From: Runella rosea
GTDB taxonomy: Bacteria > Bacteroidota > Bacteroidia > Cytophagales > Spirosomataceae
Direction of reading: 5' to 3'
Assembly (NCBI RefSeq): GCF_003325355.1
Contig: NZ_CP030850.1
Span: forward strand, 496,001-560,000
Length of the DNA stretch: 64,000 nt
The number at the start of each line of letters is the position of its first letter. Position 1 is the first letter of the stretch. The notes under the pieces are model-generated. The model saw only the letters and a program-made list of their open reading frames with translations. It made no database searches and was not told the origin of the DNA. Position numbers and translations under genes: made by a program. Below are positions 25,842-35,595 of this stretch, in pieces.

Positions 25842-27848
25842 ATGCACAGAGTAGTTTGTTTAATACTTATATGTTGTGGAGTACAAGTGTCGCTTTTTGC
25901 CCAAAAAAAACAAGCCCTCTGGCTCGACGATCTACCCATCAAATCTTTTTCGGAAGGCATACCGGCAGTATTGCCTAAAACGACGGCGGCCGGCGATTCT
26001 ATGCTCATCAACGGTAGGTATTTCAACCGTGGAGTAGGGGTGAATGCTACGAGTATTTTGGCGTTTTATCTGGACGGAAAAGCGACCGAATTTTCGGCGT
26101 TGGTGGGTGTTGACGACAAAGGCAACAAAGATTTACCCCATACCTTTTATGTGGTGGCAGACCGTAAAGTGCTGTTTGACAGCGGAGAAATGCGCTTGGG
26201 CGATGCACCCAAACCCGTGAAGGTTAATTTAGAAGGGGTGAAACGATTGGGATTGTTGGTCAAAGTGAATGACGAAGGACGTACGAAAGTCTATTCCAAT
26301 TGGGCCGATGCCCAATTGGTCATGTTGGACAACCACCTCCCCAAAAACGTTCCTAATACCGATGAACGCTATATTTTGACCCCTCCAACGGCAAAATTTC
26401 CCAAAATCAATTCAGCCAAAGTATTCGGCGCTACACCCAATAATCCTTTTCTGTACACCATCGCCGCCACAGGCGACCGCCCCATGAGTTTCTACGCCAA
26501 AGGCTTGCCGAAAGGCCTTTCGTTGGACGAAAAAACGGGCATCATTACTGGCAAAGTGCTAAAAAAAGGTACTTATATCGCAACGTTGAAAGCCAAAAAT
26601 GCCCTTGGCGAAGCAATCAAAGAACTAAAAATAAAAATTGGTGATACGATTGCCCTCACACCTCCGATTGGTTGGAACGGCTGGAATTCGTGGGCTCGAA
26701 ATATTGACCAAGAAAAAGTCATTGCCTCCGCCGATGCCATGGTGAAAATGGGACTGAACCAACACGGCTGGACTTACATCAACATTGACGATGCTTGGCA
26801 GGGTAAGCGCGGCGGTAAGTTTCATGCCATTCAGCCCAATGCAAAGTTTCCAAAATTTACCGAAATGGTGGACTATATTCATAGTTTAGGCTTAAAAGTA
26901 GGCGTCTACTCTACGCCCATGATTACGAGTTATGCGGGTTATATTGGCGGCTCCTCGGATTTTGAAAATGGCCAAATTACTGACTCCATCGTCGCCAATA
27001 AACGCGCTTTTCGCTACGTGGGTAAATACCGTTTTGAAACCAATGACGCCAAACAATTTGCAGAATGGGGCATTGATTATCTCAAATACGACTGGCGGAT
27101 TGAGGTCCCATCAGCGGAGCGGATGTCGGTGGCTTTGAAGCAATCGGGACGCGATATTTTGTACAGTATTTCCAATTCTGCCCCCTTTACCCACGTCAAA
27201 GATTGGGAACGCCTGACCAACAGCTACCGTACGGGGCCTGATATTCGCGACAGTTGGAATAGCCTCTTTGTGTCAGCGTTTACGTTGGACAAATGGGCTC
27301 CCTACGGCGGTCCAGGCCATTGGAATGACCCCGATATGATGATTGTGGGCAACGTAACTACGGGCACGCAACTGCACCCCACCCGCCTAACGCCCGACGA
27401 ACAATACAGCCACGTGAGTTTATTCAGTCTTTTGGCAACCCCATTGCTCATCGGTTGTCCTATTGAGCAGCTTGATGCCTTCACGTTGAACTTGTTGACC
27501 AATGACGAAGTCATTGAAATTGACCAAGACCCATTGGGCAAATCGGCTCGGCTTGTTTGGAACAAAGATGGTATTCAAATCTGGCTCAGGCCGTTGGAAG
27601 ATGGCTCTTATGCTGTGGGTTTGTTTAACGTTGGTGATTTCGGCAAAACCCCCGAATCTTATTTTCGGTGGGGTGATGAAACATCTAAATCATTTACCTT
27701 TGATTTTGCAAAAGTGGACTTAAAAGGCAAGTTTAAGTTGCGCGATGTGTGGCGTCAAAAAGACATTGGTACCTTTAACGGTTCATTTGTAACGGATATT
27801 CGGCATCATGGTGTGGTGATGTTGAGGATGTTTCCTATAAATAAGTGA
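25842..27848 (+). CDS. GH27 alpha-galactosidase-type enzyme with NPCBM domain
   Basis: A 668-residue secreted enzyme (signal ends near SLFAQ). Domain order: NPCBM/NEW2 carbohydrate-binding module, residues about 25-165 (MLINGRYFNRGVGVNATS); a putative Ig-like domain, about 185-266; the GH27 barrel from 271 (TPPIGWNGWNSW, YINIDDAWQG); and a C-terminal beta-sandwich. The catalytic nucleophile is Asp417 (YLKYD) and the acid/base is Asp467 (RTGPDI); GPGHWNDPDMM is also conserved. GH27 retaining enzymes remove alpha-galactose (some alpha-N-acetylgalactosamine or beta-L-arabinopyranose). It lies 37 bases after the cytochrome fusion and would act on side chains of the PUL substrate. Confidence 0.94.
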   Translation: MHRVVCLILICCGVQVSLFAQKKQALWLDDLPIKSFSEGIPAVLPKTTAAGDSMLINGRYFNRGVGVNATSILAFYLDGKATEFSALVGVDDKGNKDLPHTFYVVADRKVLFDSGEMRLGDAPKPVKVNLEGVKRLGLLVKVNDEGRTKVYSNWADAQLVMLDNHLPKNVPNTDERYILTPPTAKFPKINSAKVFGATPNNPFLYTIAATGDRPMSFYAKGLPKGLSLDEKTGIITGKVLKKGTYIATLKAKNALGEAIKELKIKIGDTIALTPPIGWNGWNSWARNIDQEKVIASADAMVKMGLNQHGWTYINIDDAWQGKRGGKFHAIQPNAKFPKFTEMVDYIHSLGLKVGVYSTPMITSYAGYIGGSSDFENGQITDSIVANKRAFRYVGKYRFETNDAKQFAEWGIDYLKYDWRIEVPSAERMSVALKQSGRDILYSISNSAPFTHVKDWERLTNSYRTGPDIRDSWNSLFVSAFTLDKWAPYGGPGHWNDPDMMIVGNVTTGTQLHPTRLTPDEQYSHVSLFSLLATPLLIGCPIEQLDAFTLNLLTNDEVIEIDQDPLGKSARLVWNKDGIQIWLRPLEDGSYAVGLFNVGDFGKTPESYFRWGDETSKSFTFDFAKVDLKGKFKLRDVWRQKDIGTFNGSFVTDIRHHGVVMLRMFPINK

Positions 27849-27988
27849 TGAAGCTGTAAAAGTATAATGGTTCTTTATGATTTTACTTGTATTTAGTTTA
27901 CTAACCGTATAGAATTAAGTGAAAAACCCTCAAGTACTTTGTGTAAAACTCTTTGTGTCTTTTGCGGTTTTTTGTTTTAGATAGTAAG

Positions 27989-28996
27989 ATGTGTATGACA
28001 AACGAAATTCGATTAAATAGTAGCACATTACTAAACATTTTGCTTTTCATTCTATTTATGGTGAAAGGAGAAATGCTGTTTGCGCAAAAACCCGAAATGC
28101 ATTACGGAGATTTGGACATTCCTGCAAGGCCTTATGCCAAAGACCCTTACGTGATTTTTTTTCAGGGAAAGTATTGGATGTATTATTCGGTTCCAGGTGA
28201 GCAGTTTAAAGAATGGTACATTGGTATTGCGACCAGCAACGATTTAGTGCATTGGGAAAAACAAGGAAATATCAAGGGCCAAAAAGGAACCGTGGAAGAA
28301 AAAGGTATTTGTGCGCCCGGAGCATTGGTAAAAGACGGGGTTTTGCATCTTTTTTATCAAACGTATGGCAATGGGAAATTGGATGCTATTTGCCACGCTT
28401 TTTCTACCAACGGCGTTGACTTTGAAAGGGATGCCACCAACCCTATTTTTAGACCCAAAATAAGCGATTGGAGTTGTGGAAGGGCGATTGATGCGGAGGT
28501 GATTGCTTACAAAAACAACTATTTTCTGTATTATGCCACCAGAGACCCTGATTACAAAATTCAACAACAAGGCGTAGCCATAGCACCTATTACGACCAAT
28601 TTTGACCGAAACAGTTGGACCGAAGTGCCCAATATGCCCATGCTCAAACCCGAATTGATATGGGAGAAAAAATGCATTGAAGCGGCATCTTGTATTCAAA
28701 AAGGCCAATATTTGTACATGTTCTATGCGGGAGCTTATAATAACGAACCCCAGCAAATTGGGGTTGCCCGCAGTAAGGACGGTATTCATTGGAAACGGCT
28801 ATCGGAAGAGCCTTTCCTGAAAAACGGCGATGTAGGTACATGGAATGAAAGTGAAAGTGGGCACCCCAACATTTTCAAAGCCCAAGATGGCCGATATTAT
28901 CTGTTTTTTCAAGGCAATAATGACAAAGGAAAAACATGGTATTTGTCCAAAGTAGAAATCGGTTGGAATAAAAAAGGACCTTATTTAAAGAAGTAA
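27989..28996 (+). CDS. GH43-like five-bladed beta-propeller glycosidase
   Basis: 335 residues from ATG 27989 (27995 is also possible); a TTG at 27953 lies upstream. A hydrophobic signal (LNILLFILFMVKGEMLFAQ) is followed by propeller blades typical of the GH43/GH32/GH117 superfamily. The first blade has the catalytic base-like Asp in YAKDPYVIFFQGKYWMYYSV; the later CGRAIDAEVIAYKNNYFLYY and CIEAASCIQKGQYLYMFYAG supply the expected Asp and Glu. Members remove arabinose, xylose, galactose or anhydro-galactose from glycans. I cannot set the subfamily. It lies between the GH27 and the second cytochrome dehydrogenase in the PUL. Confidence 0.78.
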   Translation: MCMTNEIRLNSSTLLNILLFILFMVKGEMLFAQKPEMHYGDLDIPARPYAKDPYVIFFQGKYWMYYSVPGEQFKEWYIGIATSNDLVHWEKQGNIKGQKGTVEEKGICAPGALVKDGVLHLFYQTYGNGKLDAICHAFSTNGVDFERDATNPIFRPKISDWSCGRAIDAEVIAYKNNYFLYYATRDPDYKIQQQGVAIAPITTNFDRNSWTEVPNMPMLKPELIWEKKCIEAASCIQKGQYLYMFYAGAYNNEPQQIGVARSKDGIHWKRLSEEPFLKNGDVGTWNESESGHPNIFKAQDGRYYLFFQGNNDKGKTWYLSKVEIGWNKKGPYLKK

Positions 28997-29015
28997 AACC
29001 AGCAGTTTAACTATA

Positions 29016-31283
29016 ATGAAAAATCCAAAATTCACCATTAACACCCTTAAATTTAAGATTGCAATTTGTTTAATCTTTACGCTTTCCATCTTTATGGTAA
29101 GCTTCAGAATAATCCCCTTTGATGTACCCAAAATTTCACTCGATAGTTATAAAGTAGAAGATGGGTTTGAGCTGAAAGTTATCTCCTCCGAACCGTTTTT
29201 GAAAGCACCCGTGAGCATGGACTTTGACAACAAAGGCCGCATGTGGGTGGTAGAGATGATTGGTTATATGCCCAATCTTGAAGGCATCGGTGAAGAAGTG
29301 CCCAACGGCAGAATCACCATTTTAGAAGATTTGAATAAAGATGGCGTGACCGATCATTCCAAAGTCTTTTTGGATAAACTCGTTTTGCCTCGCGCATTGG
29401 CCCACGTGTATGGTGGACTTCTCTACGTTGATGGCCCAAAACTGTGGTTTGTAGAAATTAAAAATGACAAACCTGGCAAAAAAACGTTGGTTGACCCTGT
29501 ATACGCCGAAGGCGGAAACGTGGAGCACTCTTCCAACGGACTGATGATGAATATTGACAATTGGATTTACAATGCCAATTACAATTTTAGATACCAATTT
29601 AAAAATGGAAAATGGATTAAGGAGCCGACGTCGTATCGGGGGCAGTGGGGGATAACCAAGGACAATTTTGGACGCCTTTATTACAACAATAACAGTACTC
29701 AATTGCAGGGAGACTATGTTTTACCCAACAAAGCAATTCGCAACCGTTACTTTAAACCTACCATCGCCGAGAATCAACGTCTGACCAACAATAAAGTATT
29801 CCCGATACACCAAACGTCGGTCAATCGGGGGTATCAAAAAGGGGTTTTGGACGAAAATGGATTGCTGAAAGACGTAACCGCAGCATGTGGGCCGTTGGTG
29901 TATCGAGGAGGGGCTTTTCCTGCATCTTACCATCAAAATGCCTTTGTGTGTGTGCCTGAAGTCAACCTTATCAAAAGAAATATACTGACGTTTAAAAATA
30001 CCCAAACCACCGCGACCCAAGCCATTGAAGGCAAAGAGTTTCTTACTTCTACCGACGAAGGTTTCCGTCCCGTAAATTTGTTTAACGGACCCGACGGAGC
30101 TATCTACGTGGTCGATATGCACAGGGGTATTATTCAGCACAAGGCGTATATTTCGCAGTACCTAACCGAGCAGCTGGCCGCTAAGAAATTAGACACGTTA
30201 CAGAATGCGGGGCGTATTTTGAAAATAACGAGCAAAACCGTCAAAACTCATCCTATCCCTGATTTGACAAAGGCGACTACTAAAGAATTGGTGGCACTGC
30301 TCAGTCATTCAAATGGTTGGCTCCGCGACCGCGCCCAACAGTTATTGATTCAAAAGAAAGACCTTACGGTGGTCAAAGAGTTGATTAATTTAACCAAAAA
30401 CAGCAATGAATTTGCAACGGCCATTCACGCACTGTATGTACTAGAAGGCTTAAATGCGCTTTCTTTTACCACTTTGAGCGATGTGGCTAATCAATCAAAA
30501 CAGCCCGAAACCATCGCCCATGCCTTAGGTCTTTTGGAGCGTTTTGCTTCCATGCCCAATGTGGCTAAAATGAAAACTGTCTGCAACCAGCTATTGGCTC
30601 AAAACAATGAAGTGATAGACCTCTATTTGTCTATGTCGCTAAATGCTTGGCTCAAACTATCAGATGTGGCTTTCTTGCCCATTCTCACCGAAATCGACAA
30701 AAAATACGCGACTCAGAAAATCTATCAGGAGGCCATTGTAAGCAGCCTTGAAGGGAGGGAAGAAAATTATATCAATGCCATGAATCCCAATGTATTACTA
30801 AAAAGTAGTTTGACCGCAGCCCTCAATAACCGGCAGAAAAAAGAAATGAACCCCATTTTTGTTAAGGAAAAAAATACCGTTGACAACCGAACCAAAGGCC
30901 TGCAACTGTACCGAACCATTTGTGCTACCTGTCATGGGGCTGATGGCAAAGGAATTCAGGATTTAGCCCCGCCGCTCAAAGGCTCCGAATACATTGATGG
31001 TTCCATGAAGCGCTTGGCGGCCATCATTTTGCACGGAGTCAGTGGGCCGATTCATGTCAGTGGGAAATTGTACAAATTGAACAATGAAATGCCCGCACTT
31101 GTCAATAATAAAGCCATTAGCGACCAAGACATTGTTGATATTATACGATTTACGCAGAATGCATTTGCAAAAGAAGGGAAGGGGATTTCGGTAGATGACG
31201 TAAAAAAAATGAGAGAGAAAAAGCCCGATGGAAGCGGTATTTTTAACGAAAAGCAGCTATTGGACACTGATTTCGAAAAATAA
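29016..31283 (+). CDS. Sorbosone-dehydrogenase-like propeller with HEAT repeats and C-terminal cytochrome c
   Basis: A 755-residue exported or membrane-anchored protein; the N-terminal hydrophobic segment is ICLIFTLSIFMVSF. The first 390 residues are a glucose/sorbosone-type propeller (VSMDFDNKGRMWVVEMIGYM, FNGPDGAIYVVDMHRGIIQH). Helical HEAT-like repeats follow, about 400-600. A cytochrome c domain closes the chain with C636-A-T-C639-H640 and a likely Met ligand in NNEMPAL. This is the architecture of PVC-type haem-binding dehydrogenases, inferred to oxidise sugars in the periplasm. The domain order is the reverse of the 23129-25804 protein, so the PUL has two different haem-c dehydrogenase types. 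It starts 19 bases after the GH43-like gene. Confidence 0.82.
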   Translation: MKNPKFTINTLKFKIAICLIFTLSIFMVSFRIIPFDVPKISLDSYKVEDGFELKVISSEPFLKAPVSMDFDNKGRMWVVEMIGYMPNLEGIGEEVPNGRITILEDLNKDGVTDHSKVFLDKLVLPRALAHVYGGLLYVDGPKLWFVEIKNDKPGKKTLVDPVYAEGGNVEHSSNGLMMNIDNWIYNANYNFRYQFKNGKWIKEPTSYRGQWGITKDNFGRLYYNNNSTQLQGDYVLPNKAIRNRYFKPTIAENQRLTNNKVFPIHQTSVNRGYQKGVLDENGLLKDVTAACGPLVYRGGAFPASYHQNAFVCVPEVNLIKRNILTFKNTQTTATQAIEGKEFLTSTDEGFRPVNLFNGPDGAIYVVDMHRGIIQHKAYISQYLTEQLAAKKLDTLQNAGRILKITSKTVKTHPIPDLTKATTKELVALLSHSNGWLRDRAQQLLIQKKDLTVVKELINLTKNSNEFATAIHALYVLEGLNALSFTTLSDVANQSKQPETIAHALGLLERFASMPNVAKMKTVCNQLLAQNNEVIDLYLSMSLNAWLKLSDVAFLPILTEIDKKYATQKIYQEAIVSSLEGREENYINAMNPNVLLKSSLTAALNNRQKKEMNPIFVKEKNTVDNRTKGLQLYRTICATCHGADGKGIQDLAPPLKGSEYIDGSMKRLAAIILHGVSGPIHVSGKLYKLNNEMPALVNNKAISDQDIVDIIRFTQNAFAKEGKGISVDDVKKMREKKPDGSGIFNEKQLLDTDFEK

Positions 31284-31323
31284 TTGGGAGAAAACTGCTT
31301 TTGTGTAATTGAGCCTTTATAAA

Positions 31324-32859
31324 ATGAAAAAAAAGACTTACTCAATCTTAACCATCCTCTTTGTTGGACTCGCATCGGTATTTTTAGCCTTCAAACCGAC
31401 CGTGCAGAAAAATAAAATGCCCAATATCGTCTACATCTTAGCCGATGACATGGGGTATGGCGATGTGTCGATTTACAATCCTCAAGGGAAAATTTCGACG
31501 CCTAACATTGATAAACTAGCCATGCAGGGAATGCGGTTTACGGATGCTCATTCGCCTTCATCGGTCTGTACACCAACGCGTTATGCATTGATGACGGGCC
31601 GCTACCCATGGCGGAGCCGCTTGCCCGTGGGCGTATTGCGTGGGTACAGTCGAACGTTGATTGAAGACGACCGCCCCACAGTGGCATCTTTGCTCAAAAG
31701 CCAAGGTTATCAAACTGGGGTGGTGGGAAAATGGCATTTGGGATTGGATTGGGAAGTGCCACAAGGCAAGCAAGAATTGCTAAAAACAGAAAATTATGGC
31801 ATCAAAACGGAGATGAATCCTGAAGACATTGATTTCACGAAAAAGCCAACGGGAGGCCCTCAGAGCGTAGGATTTGATTATTCTTATATTTTGCCAGCTT
31901 CTCTGGATATGCCGCCGTATTGTTATTTGGAAAACCAACAATTGACCGAACAACCCACGGCGTATACCAAAGGAAATAAACTGGAATCGGGCTATACAGG
32001 TCCCTTTTGGCGTGAAGGAAAAATGTCGCCCTCGTTTGATTTTCATGGAGTGTTACCTGAATTTGTTACAAAAGCTAATGCATTTTTGAAAAAGCAAACC
32101 AAAGAAAAACCTTTCTTCCTCTATATTCCGCTGGCTGCTCCGCACACGCCTTGGGTGCCTACCAAAAATTATGTAGGCAAATCAAAGGCGGGAGAATACG
32201 GCGATTTTGTGCAACAAGTGGATGCGGCAGTAGGCGAAGTATTAAAAACCTTAGAAGCATCAGGGCTTTCTGAAAATACCCTTGTTATTTTTACCAGTGA
32301 CAATGGCCCATACTGGCGGCCCAATTTTACAGAACAATTTGGCCATGCCGCCGCTGGGCCGTTTAGAGGGATGAAAGGTGATGCCTTTGAAGGTGGGCAT
32401 CGCATTCCGTTCATCGTTCGTTGGCCGCATAAAGTAAAACCCAATACCGTTAGCAATGCCACCACGACCTTGGCAAATTTGCTTTCCACCTGTGCGGAAA
32501 TTGTGGGAACAAAAGACGCTAAATACAACACCGAAGACAGCTACAGTATTTTGCCTGTGCTGTTGGGGAAAACGAAGCAGGTTCCCAATCAACCTGCGGT
32601 GGTTCATAGTTCGTCCATCGGATACTTTGCCATTCGCAAAGGCAACTGGAAATTGATTGAGGGCCTTGGTTCAGGCGGTTTTACTGAGCCAAAGGAAATA
32701 AAACCAAAAGTAGGTGAAGCCGCAGGACAGCTTTATAACCTAGCGGATGATGTTTCGGAAAAAAACAATTTGTACGAACAAAACCCTGAAAAAGTAAGGG
32801 AACTTGCGCAGTTGTTGACGGCAATCAGGCAAAGTAAAAAGAAGTTGGTTTTGAACTGA
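31324..32859 (+). CDS. Exported S1-family sulfatase
   Basis: 511 residues from ATG 31324; a TTG at 31309 is upstream. The N-terminal hydrophobic segment is a signal. The metal-binding start MPNIVYILADDMGYGD is followed by the sulfatase signature Cys82-T-P-T-R (SSVCTPTRYALMTGRYP). Cys82 is the residue converted to formylglycine. FTSDNGPY and KWHLGLDW are further conserved blocks. It should remove sulfate esters from sugars, so the PUL substrate is probably sulfated. No formylglycine-generating enzyme is in this window. It is the last plus-strand gene of the PUL, and meets the M43 gene tail to tail 12 bases later. Confidence 0.94.
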   Translation: MKKKTYSILTILFVGLASVFLAFKPTVQKNKMPNIVYILADDMGYGDVSIYNPQGKISTPNIDKLAMQGMRFTDAHSPSSVCTPTRYALMTGRYPWRSRLPVGVLRGYSRTLIEDDRPTVASLLKSQGYQTGVVGKWHLGLDWEVPQGKQELLKTENYGIKTEMNPEDIDFTKKPTGGPQSVGFDYSYILPASLDMPPYCYLENQQLTEQPTAYTKGNKLESGYTGPFWREGKMSPSFDFHGVLPEFVTKANAFLKKQTKEKPFFLYIPLAAPHTPWVPTKNYVGKSKAGEYGDFVQQVDAAVGEVLKTLEASGLSENTLVIFTSDNGPYWRPNFTEQFGHAAAGPFRGMKGDAFEGGHRIPFIVRWPHKVKPNTVSNATTTLANLLSTCAEIVGTKDAKYNTEDSYSILPVLLGKTKQVPNQPAVVHSSSIGYFAIRKGNWKLIEGLGSGGFTEPKEIKPKVGEAAGQLYNLADDVSEKNNLYEQNPEKVRELAQLLTAIRQSKKKLVLN

Positions 32860-32871
32860 TTCTGTGCCTTT

Positions 32872-35595
32872 TTATTGACATCCTGTAATTTTTGCTTCAA
32901 AAACGGTATTGGGGCCACTTTGCCAAAAGCCACCCGCGGCAGGAGAGGTGATGGTGATTGATTTTCCTGCGGTATAGGAGATATTTCCGGAAGTATATTG
33001 GATCGTCCCCGTTGTTGTTATGGTTTCCGAGGCTTGATAGGGCGCGGGGAGGGAGGCATGGACGACCAGCGTTTGGGGACAAGGGAACTGCGTTGGTAAA
33101 ACCGTGATCAGGGCGCTGCCGGCGGCAGTGCCAGCCCCGCATTGCGTATTGCTTACCTGAGTGATCGTGTAAGTTGTCGTTGTTGTGGGAGAAACCGTAA
33201 TCGTAAAAGGATTATTCATGCTGTTTGTAAACTGTTGACCGGTCGAAAGGGTAAGCTGATACGGAAGAGTTCCAGCGGTCAATGAAACACTCAAATTGGC
33301 CGATTGACTGGCATATATACTTGCAGCACCTGACAAATTCACCTGCACTTTGGGATTGATGGTCACTGCGACGGGCCCTGATTCATTGATACACCCATTC
33401 TGTGAAATTTCCACCCGGTAATTCTCTGTTTGAGCAGCGGCCAACATCTGACTAGTCGCATTGGGCAGCGTGCCAGTACTGTTTTTCCACGTATAGGTGT
33501 AGCCTTCGCCGGTAGCGGCAGTTAATGAGACAGTTGTCGGAGCACAAACCACCGCATTGCCGGAAACCGTGATAGACGCCTCAGGCTTCGAATATACCCG
33601 GATACTTTCGCTGTTGGTAGATACGCTGATGTCTGTTGAGATGATCCTCAGTCGGTAGTAGCTGCCCGGGGCTAACAGGGGAGGGAGTGAAATAGTCAAA
33701 GGACTGCCAGTCCCGCTGCCGACTTCTGTACCTGCCGCAAAATTTCCGTATGTGTCAGAAAGCTCGGCTTTAAAGGTGTTATTTCCTGAAAATGAGCCTG
33801 AGGTTGTAAAGCTTGCCTGATAGTTCCCGCCAGCACACAGGGGGGGGAATGTCGATAAAAGCTGGATTTGGGGTAAGGAACTTCCGTTGCTGATCGTAAC
33901 GGTATAGTCTTCGGTTTCACCTACGGTGTAGCGACTGCAGGCATTGGTTACACCTCCGCTTGCAAAGTCAGCGGTTCTGACCCGCATCCTGGTAGCGCCG
34001 TTGAGGAGCGTTGCAGGTAAAGTCACCAAAACGGATTTTTCAGTTGTGCCGATCATTTCGCCGGATGTAGTGGATTTGGCAATCATTTCCGGGGTTTCAA
34101 ACGTGCCGTTTTGATTGGCATCGATCCAGATAGCGTAGTGTAGCGAAGTTGACCCCTTTAAGGTGAAAGTATAGCTTTGTCCGGCTACCAAAGCAGCTGG
34201 GGGAAGTGCCGTAAAATCGGAGAAATTATTGGCATTACAGGGAGACGGGAAATCCGATGTGTTATCGAGTGCCGTGCCGTTGATTTTTACTTTGGTGATG
34301 AATGAACTTACCAAAGCGCATACTTGGTTGGTGTAGACGGGAAAACAATAACCGGTTTGATTCTGAGGAACAGTGATGGAAACGACTCCGGAAAAGTCGG
34401 TGGAGTTGGAGGCGCGGATTCGGTAATGATAGGTTCTTCCCGCACTGAATTCTGAATCAATATAGGTGTTGGTACCGGGGCCGACGCCTCCCAAACAAAT
34501 GTACGGCTCGTTGGTTGATTCGGCTCTTTCGACAAAATACCCTGTTTCAGTGATAGAATTATCGCCCCATTGTAGAATGATTCCGTTGGTGCCCACAACT
34601 GCCGTTGGCAAACCGGGCAAGGGTTGATTGGTGGGTGCGCAGTCGAGGGTGTATTGGTTGGAAGGGTCGGTTCGGGCGATGTAACCGATTTTCATACGTT
34701 CATACTGGCCGGGAGTCAATTGTCCATGTTGATTAAGACCGCATATTCTGCTCCAATACGACATTACATTTGTGATGCTTGGTTGATAAGGGACGCCGTT
34801 GGCATCGATGGGCGTTGCCAAGGCATAGGTACATGCATTATTGACGGTGTTTCTCTGCGTGGAGCTTAGTTGTTCATAAGGATCGGCGGGAGTATCACAC
34901 ACCCGATCGCCTTTGGTAGAGCAGTTGGCTCCTAAGCCTCTTGTAACTACTTCCCGATTTGACACAGTGGCATGATTGCTGTCCTGAAAAGTATGGTATA
35001 GACCGAAATAATGGCCGAATTCGTGCAGCAGCGTTTTATTTACTGTGTTTGTAATGGCTAAATAATTCACAAAGACATGGTTAAAACCTGGACTTGGCTG
35101 TGTGGCAAATCCTTCAGCACCAATGATGGTACTGCTTATGTACAGATTGATGGCATTGCTGACGTTGTAGGCTGATAAAATACCCGTAAATGTGTTTGCA
35201 TTGTTGTAATTAATGGTGGTATTATAGGTAGTGCTGTTGATAAAATGCGGAGAGTCGGCGGTGGGATTGGTGCCGCCGATAGAACCGCTCCCGCCGAAAT
35301 AAAACTGTAATCCTACGGGTAAAAAGGCCCTGTTCAATTCGGCAAATTTGGCATTGAGGGCAATGAGGTCAACCCCGCCGCTACCGTCATCGTTGCGAAT
35401 AATGTGCACCTTTACCGGGACATAGTTGAGGGGTACGGCACCTGCCCGGGTATTTTTACTTTTCGCGTGCTTATGGATGAATTTGCCAAAGAAAAATTCA
35501 TCCGCATCCGTGGGAGAGGGTGTGCCGCAGTTTTGTCCAAATAAGGGGATACAGCTTACTATAAGCCAAAAAAGAGAATACAATTGTTTTTTCAT
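32872..35595 (-). CDS. Secreted M43 (pappalysin-like) metalloprotease with Fn3, GEVED and adhesive C-terminal domains
   Basis: A 907-residue exported protein. The signal is followed by an M43 catalytic domain with zinc site H191-E-F-G-H195-YFGLY-H201 and a Met-turn NVMSYW. Next come a fibronectin type III domain (ILQWGDNSITETGYFVERAE), a GEVED domain (YAIWIDANQNGTFETPEM, MRVRTADF, ACSRYTVGETEDYTV), and two Ig-like segments. The C-terminal stretch (YQASETITTTGTIQYTSGNI, NTVFEAKITGCQ) looks like a 3-coathanger-stack domain, often at the end of Bacteroidota surface proteins. I see no standard T9SS type A tail. Its ATG overlaps the stop of the S74 gene by one base (TAATG), so translation is coupled. 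Confidence 0.9.
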   Translation of the reverse strand: MKKQLYSLFWLIVSCIPLFGQNCGTPSPTDADEFFFGKFIHKHAKSKNTRAGAVPLNYVPVKVHIIRNDDGSGGVDLIALNAKFAELNRAFLPVGLQFYFGGSGSIGGTNPTADSPHFINSTTYNTTINYNNANTFTGILSAYNVSNAINLYISSTIIGAEGFATQPSPGFNHVFVNYLAITNTVNKTLLHEFGHYFGLYHTFQDSNHATVSNREVVTRGLGANCSTKGDRVCDTPADPYEQLSSTQRNTVNNACTYALATPIDANGVPYQPSITNVMSYWSRICGLNQHGQLTPGQYERMKIGYIARTDPSNQYTLDCAPTNQPLPGLPTAVVGTNGIILQWGDNSITETGYFVERAESTNEPYICLGGVGPGTNTYIDSEFSAGRTYHYRIRASNSTDFSGVVSITVPQNQTGYCFPVYTNQVCALVSSFITKVKINGTALDNTSDFPSPCNANNFSDFTALPPAALVAGQSYTFTLKGSTSLHYAIWIDANQNGTFETPEMIAKSTTSGEMIGTTEKSVLVTLPATLLNGATRMRVRTADFASGGVTNACSRYTVGETEDYTVTISNGSSLPQIQLLSTFPPLCAGGNYQASFTTSGSFSGNNTFKAELSDTYGNFAAGTEVGSGTGSPLTISLPPLLAPGSYYRLRIISTDISVSTNSESIRVYSKPEASITVSGNAVVCAPTTVSLTAATGEGYTYTWKNSTGTLPNATSQMLAAAQTENYRVEISQNGCINESGPVAVTINPKVQVNLSGAASIYASQSANLSVSLTAGTLPYQLTLSTGQQFTNSMNNPFTITVSPTTTTTYTITQVSNTQCGAGTAAGSALITVLPTQFPCPQTLVVHASLPAPYQASETITTTGTIQYTSGNISYTAGKSITITSPAAGGFWQSGPNTVFEAKITGCQ

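Noticed and set aside
28244-28789. 181-codon open frame on the minus strand inside the GH43-like gene
   Set aside because: Antisense to a clear propeller enzyme, with no signal, motif or ribosome site.
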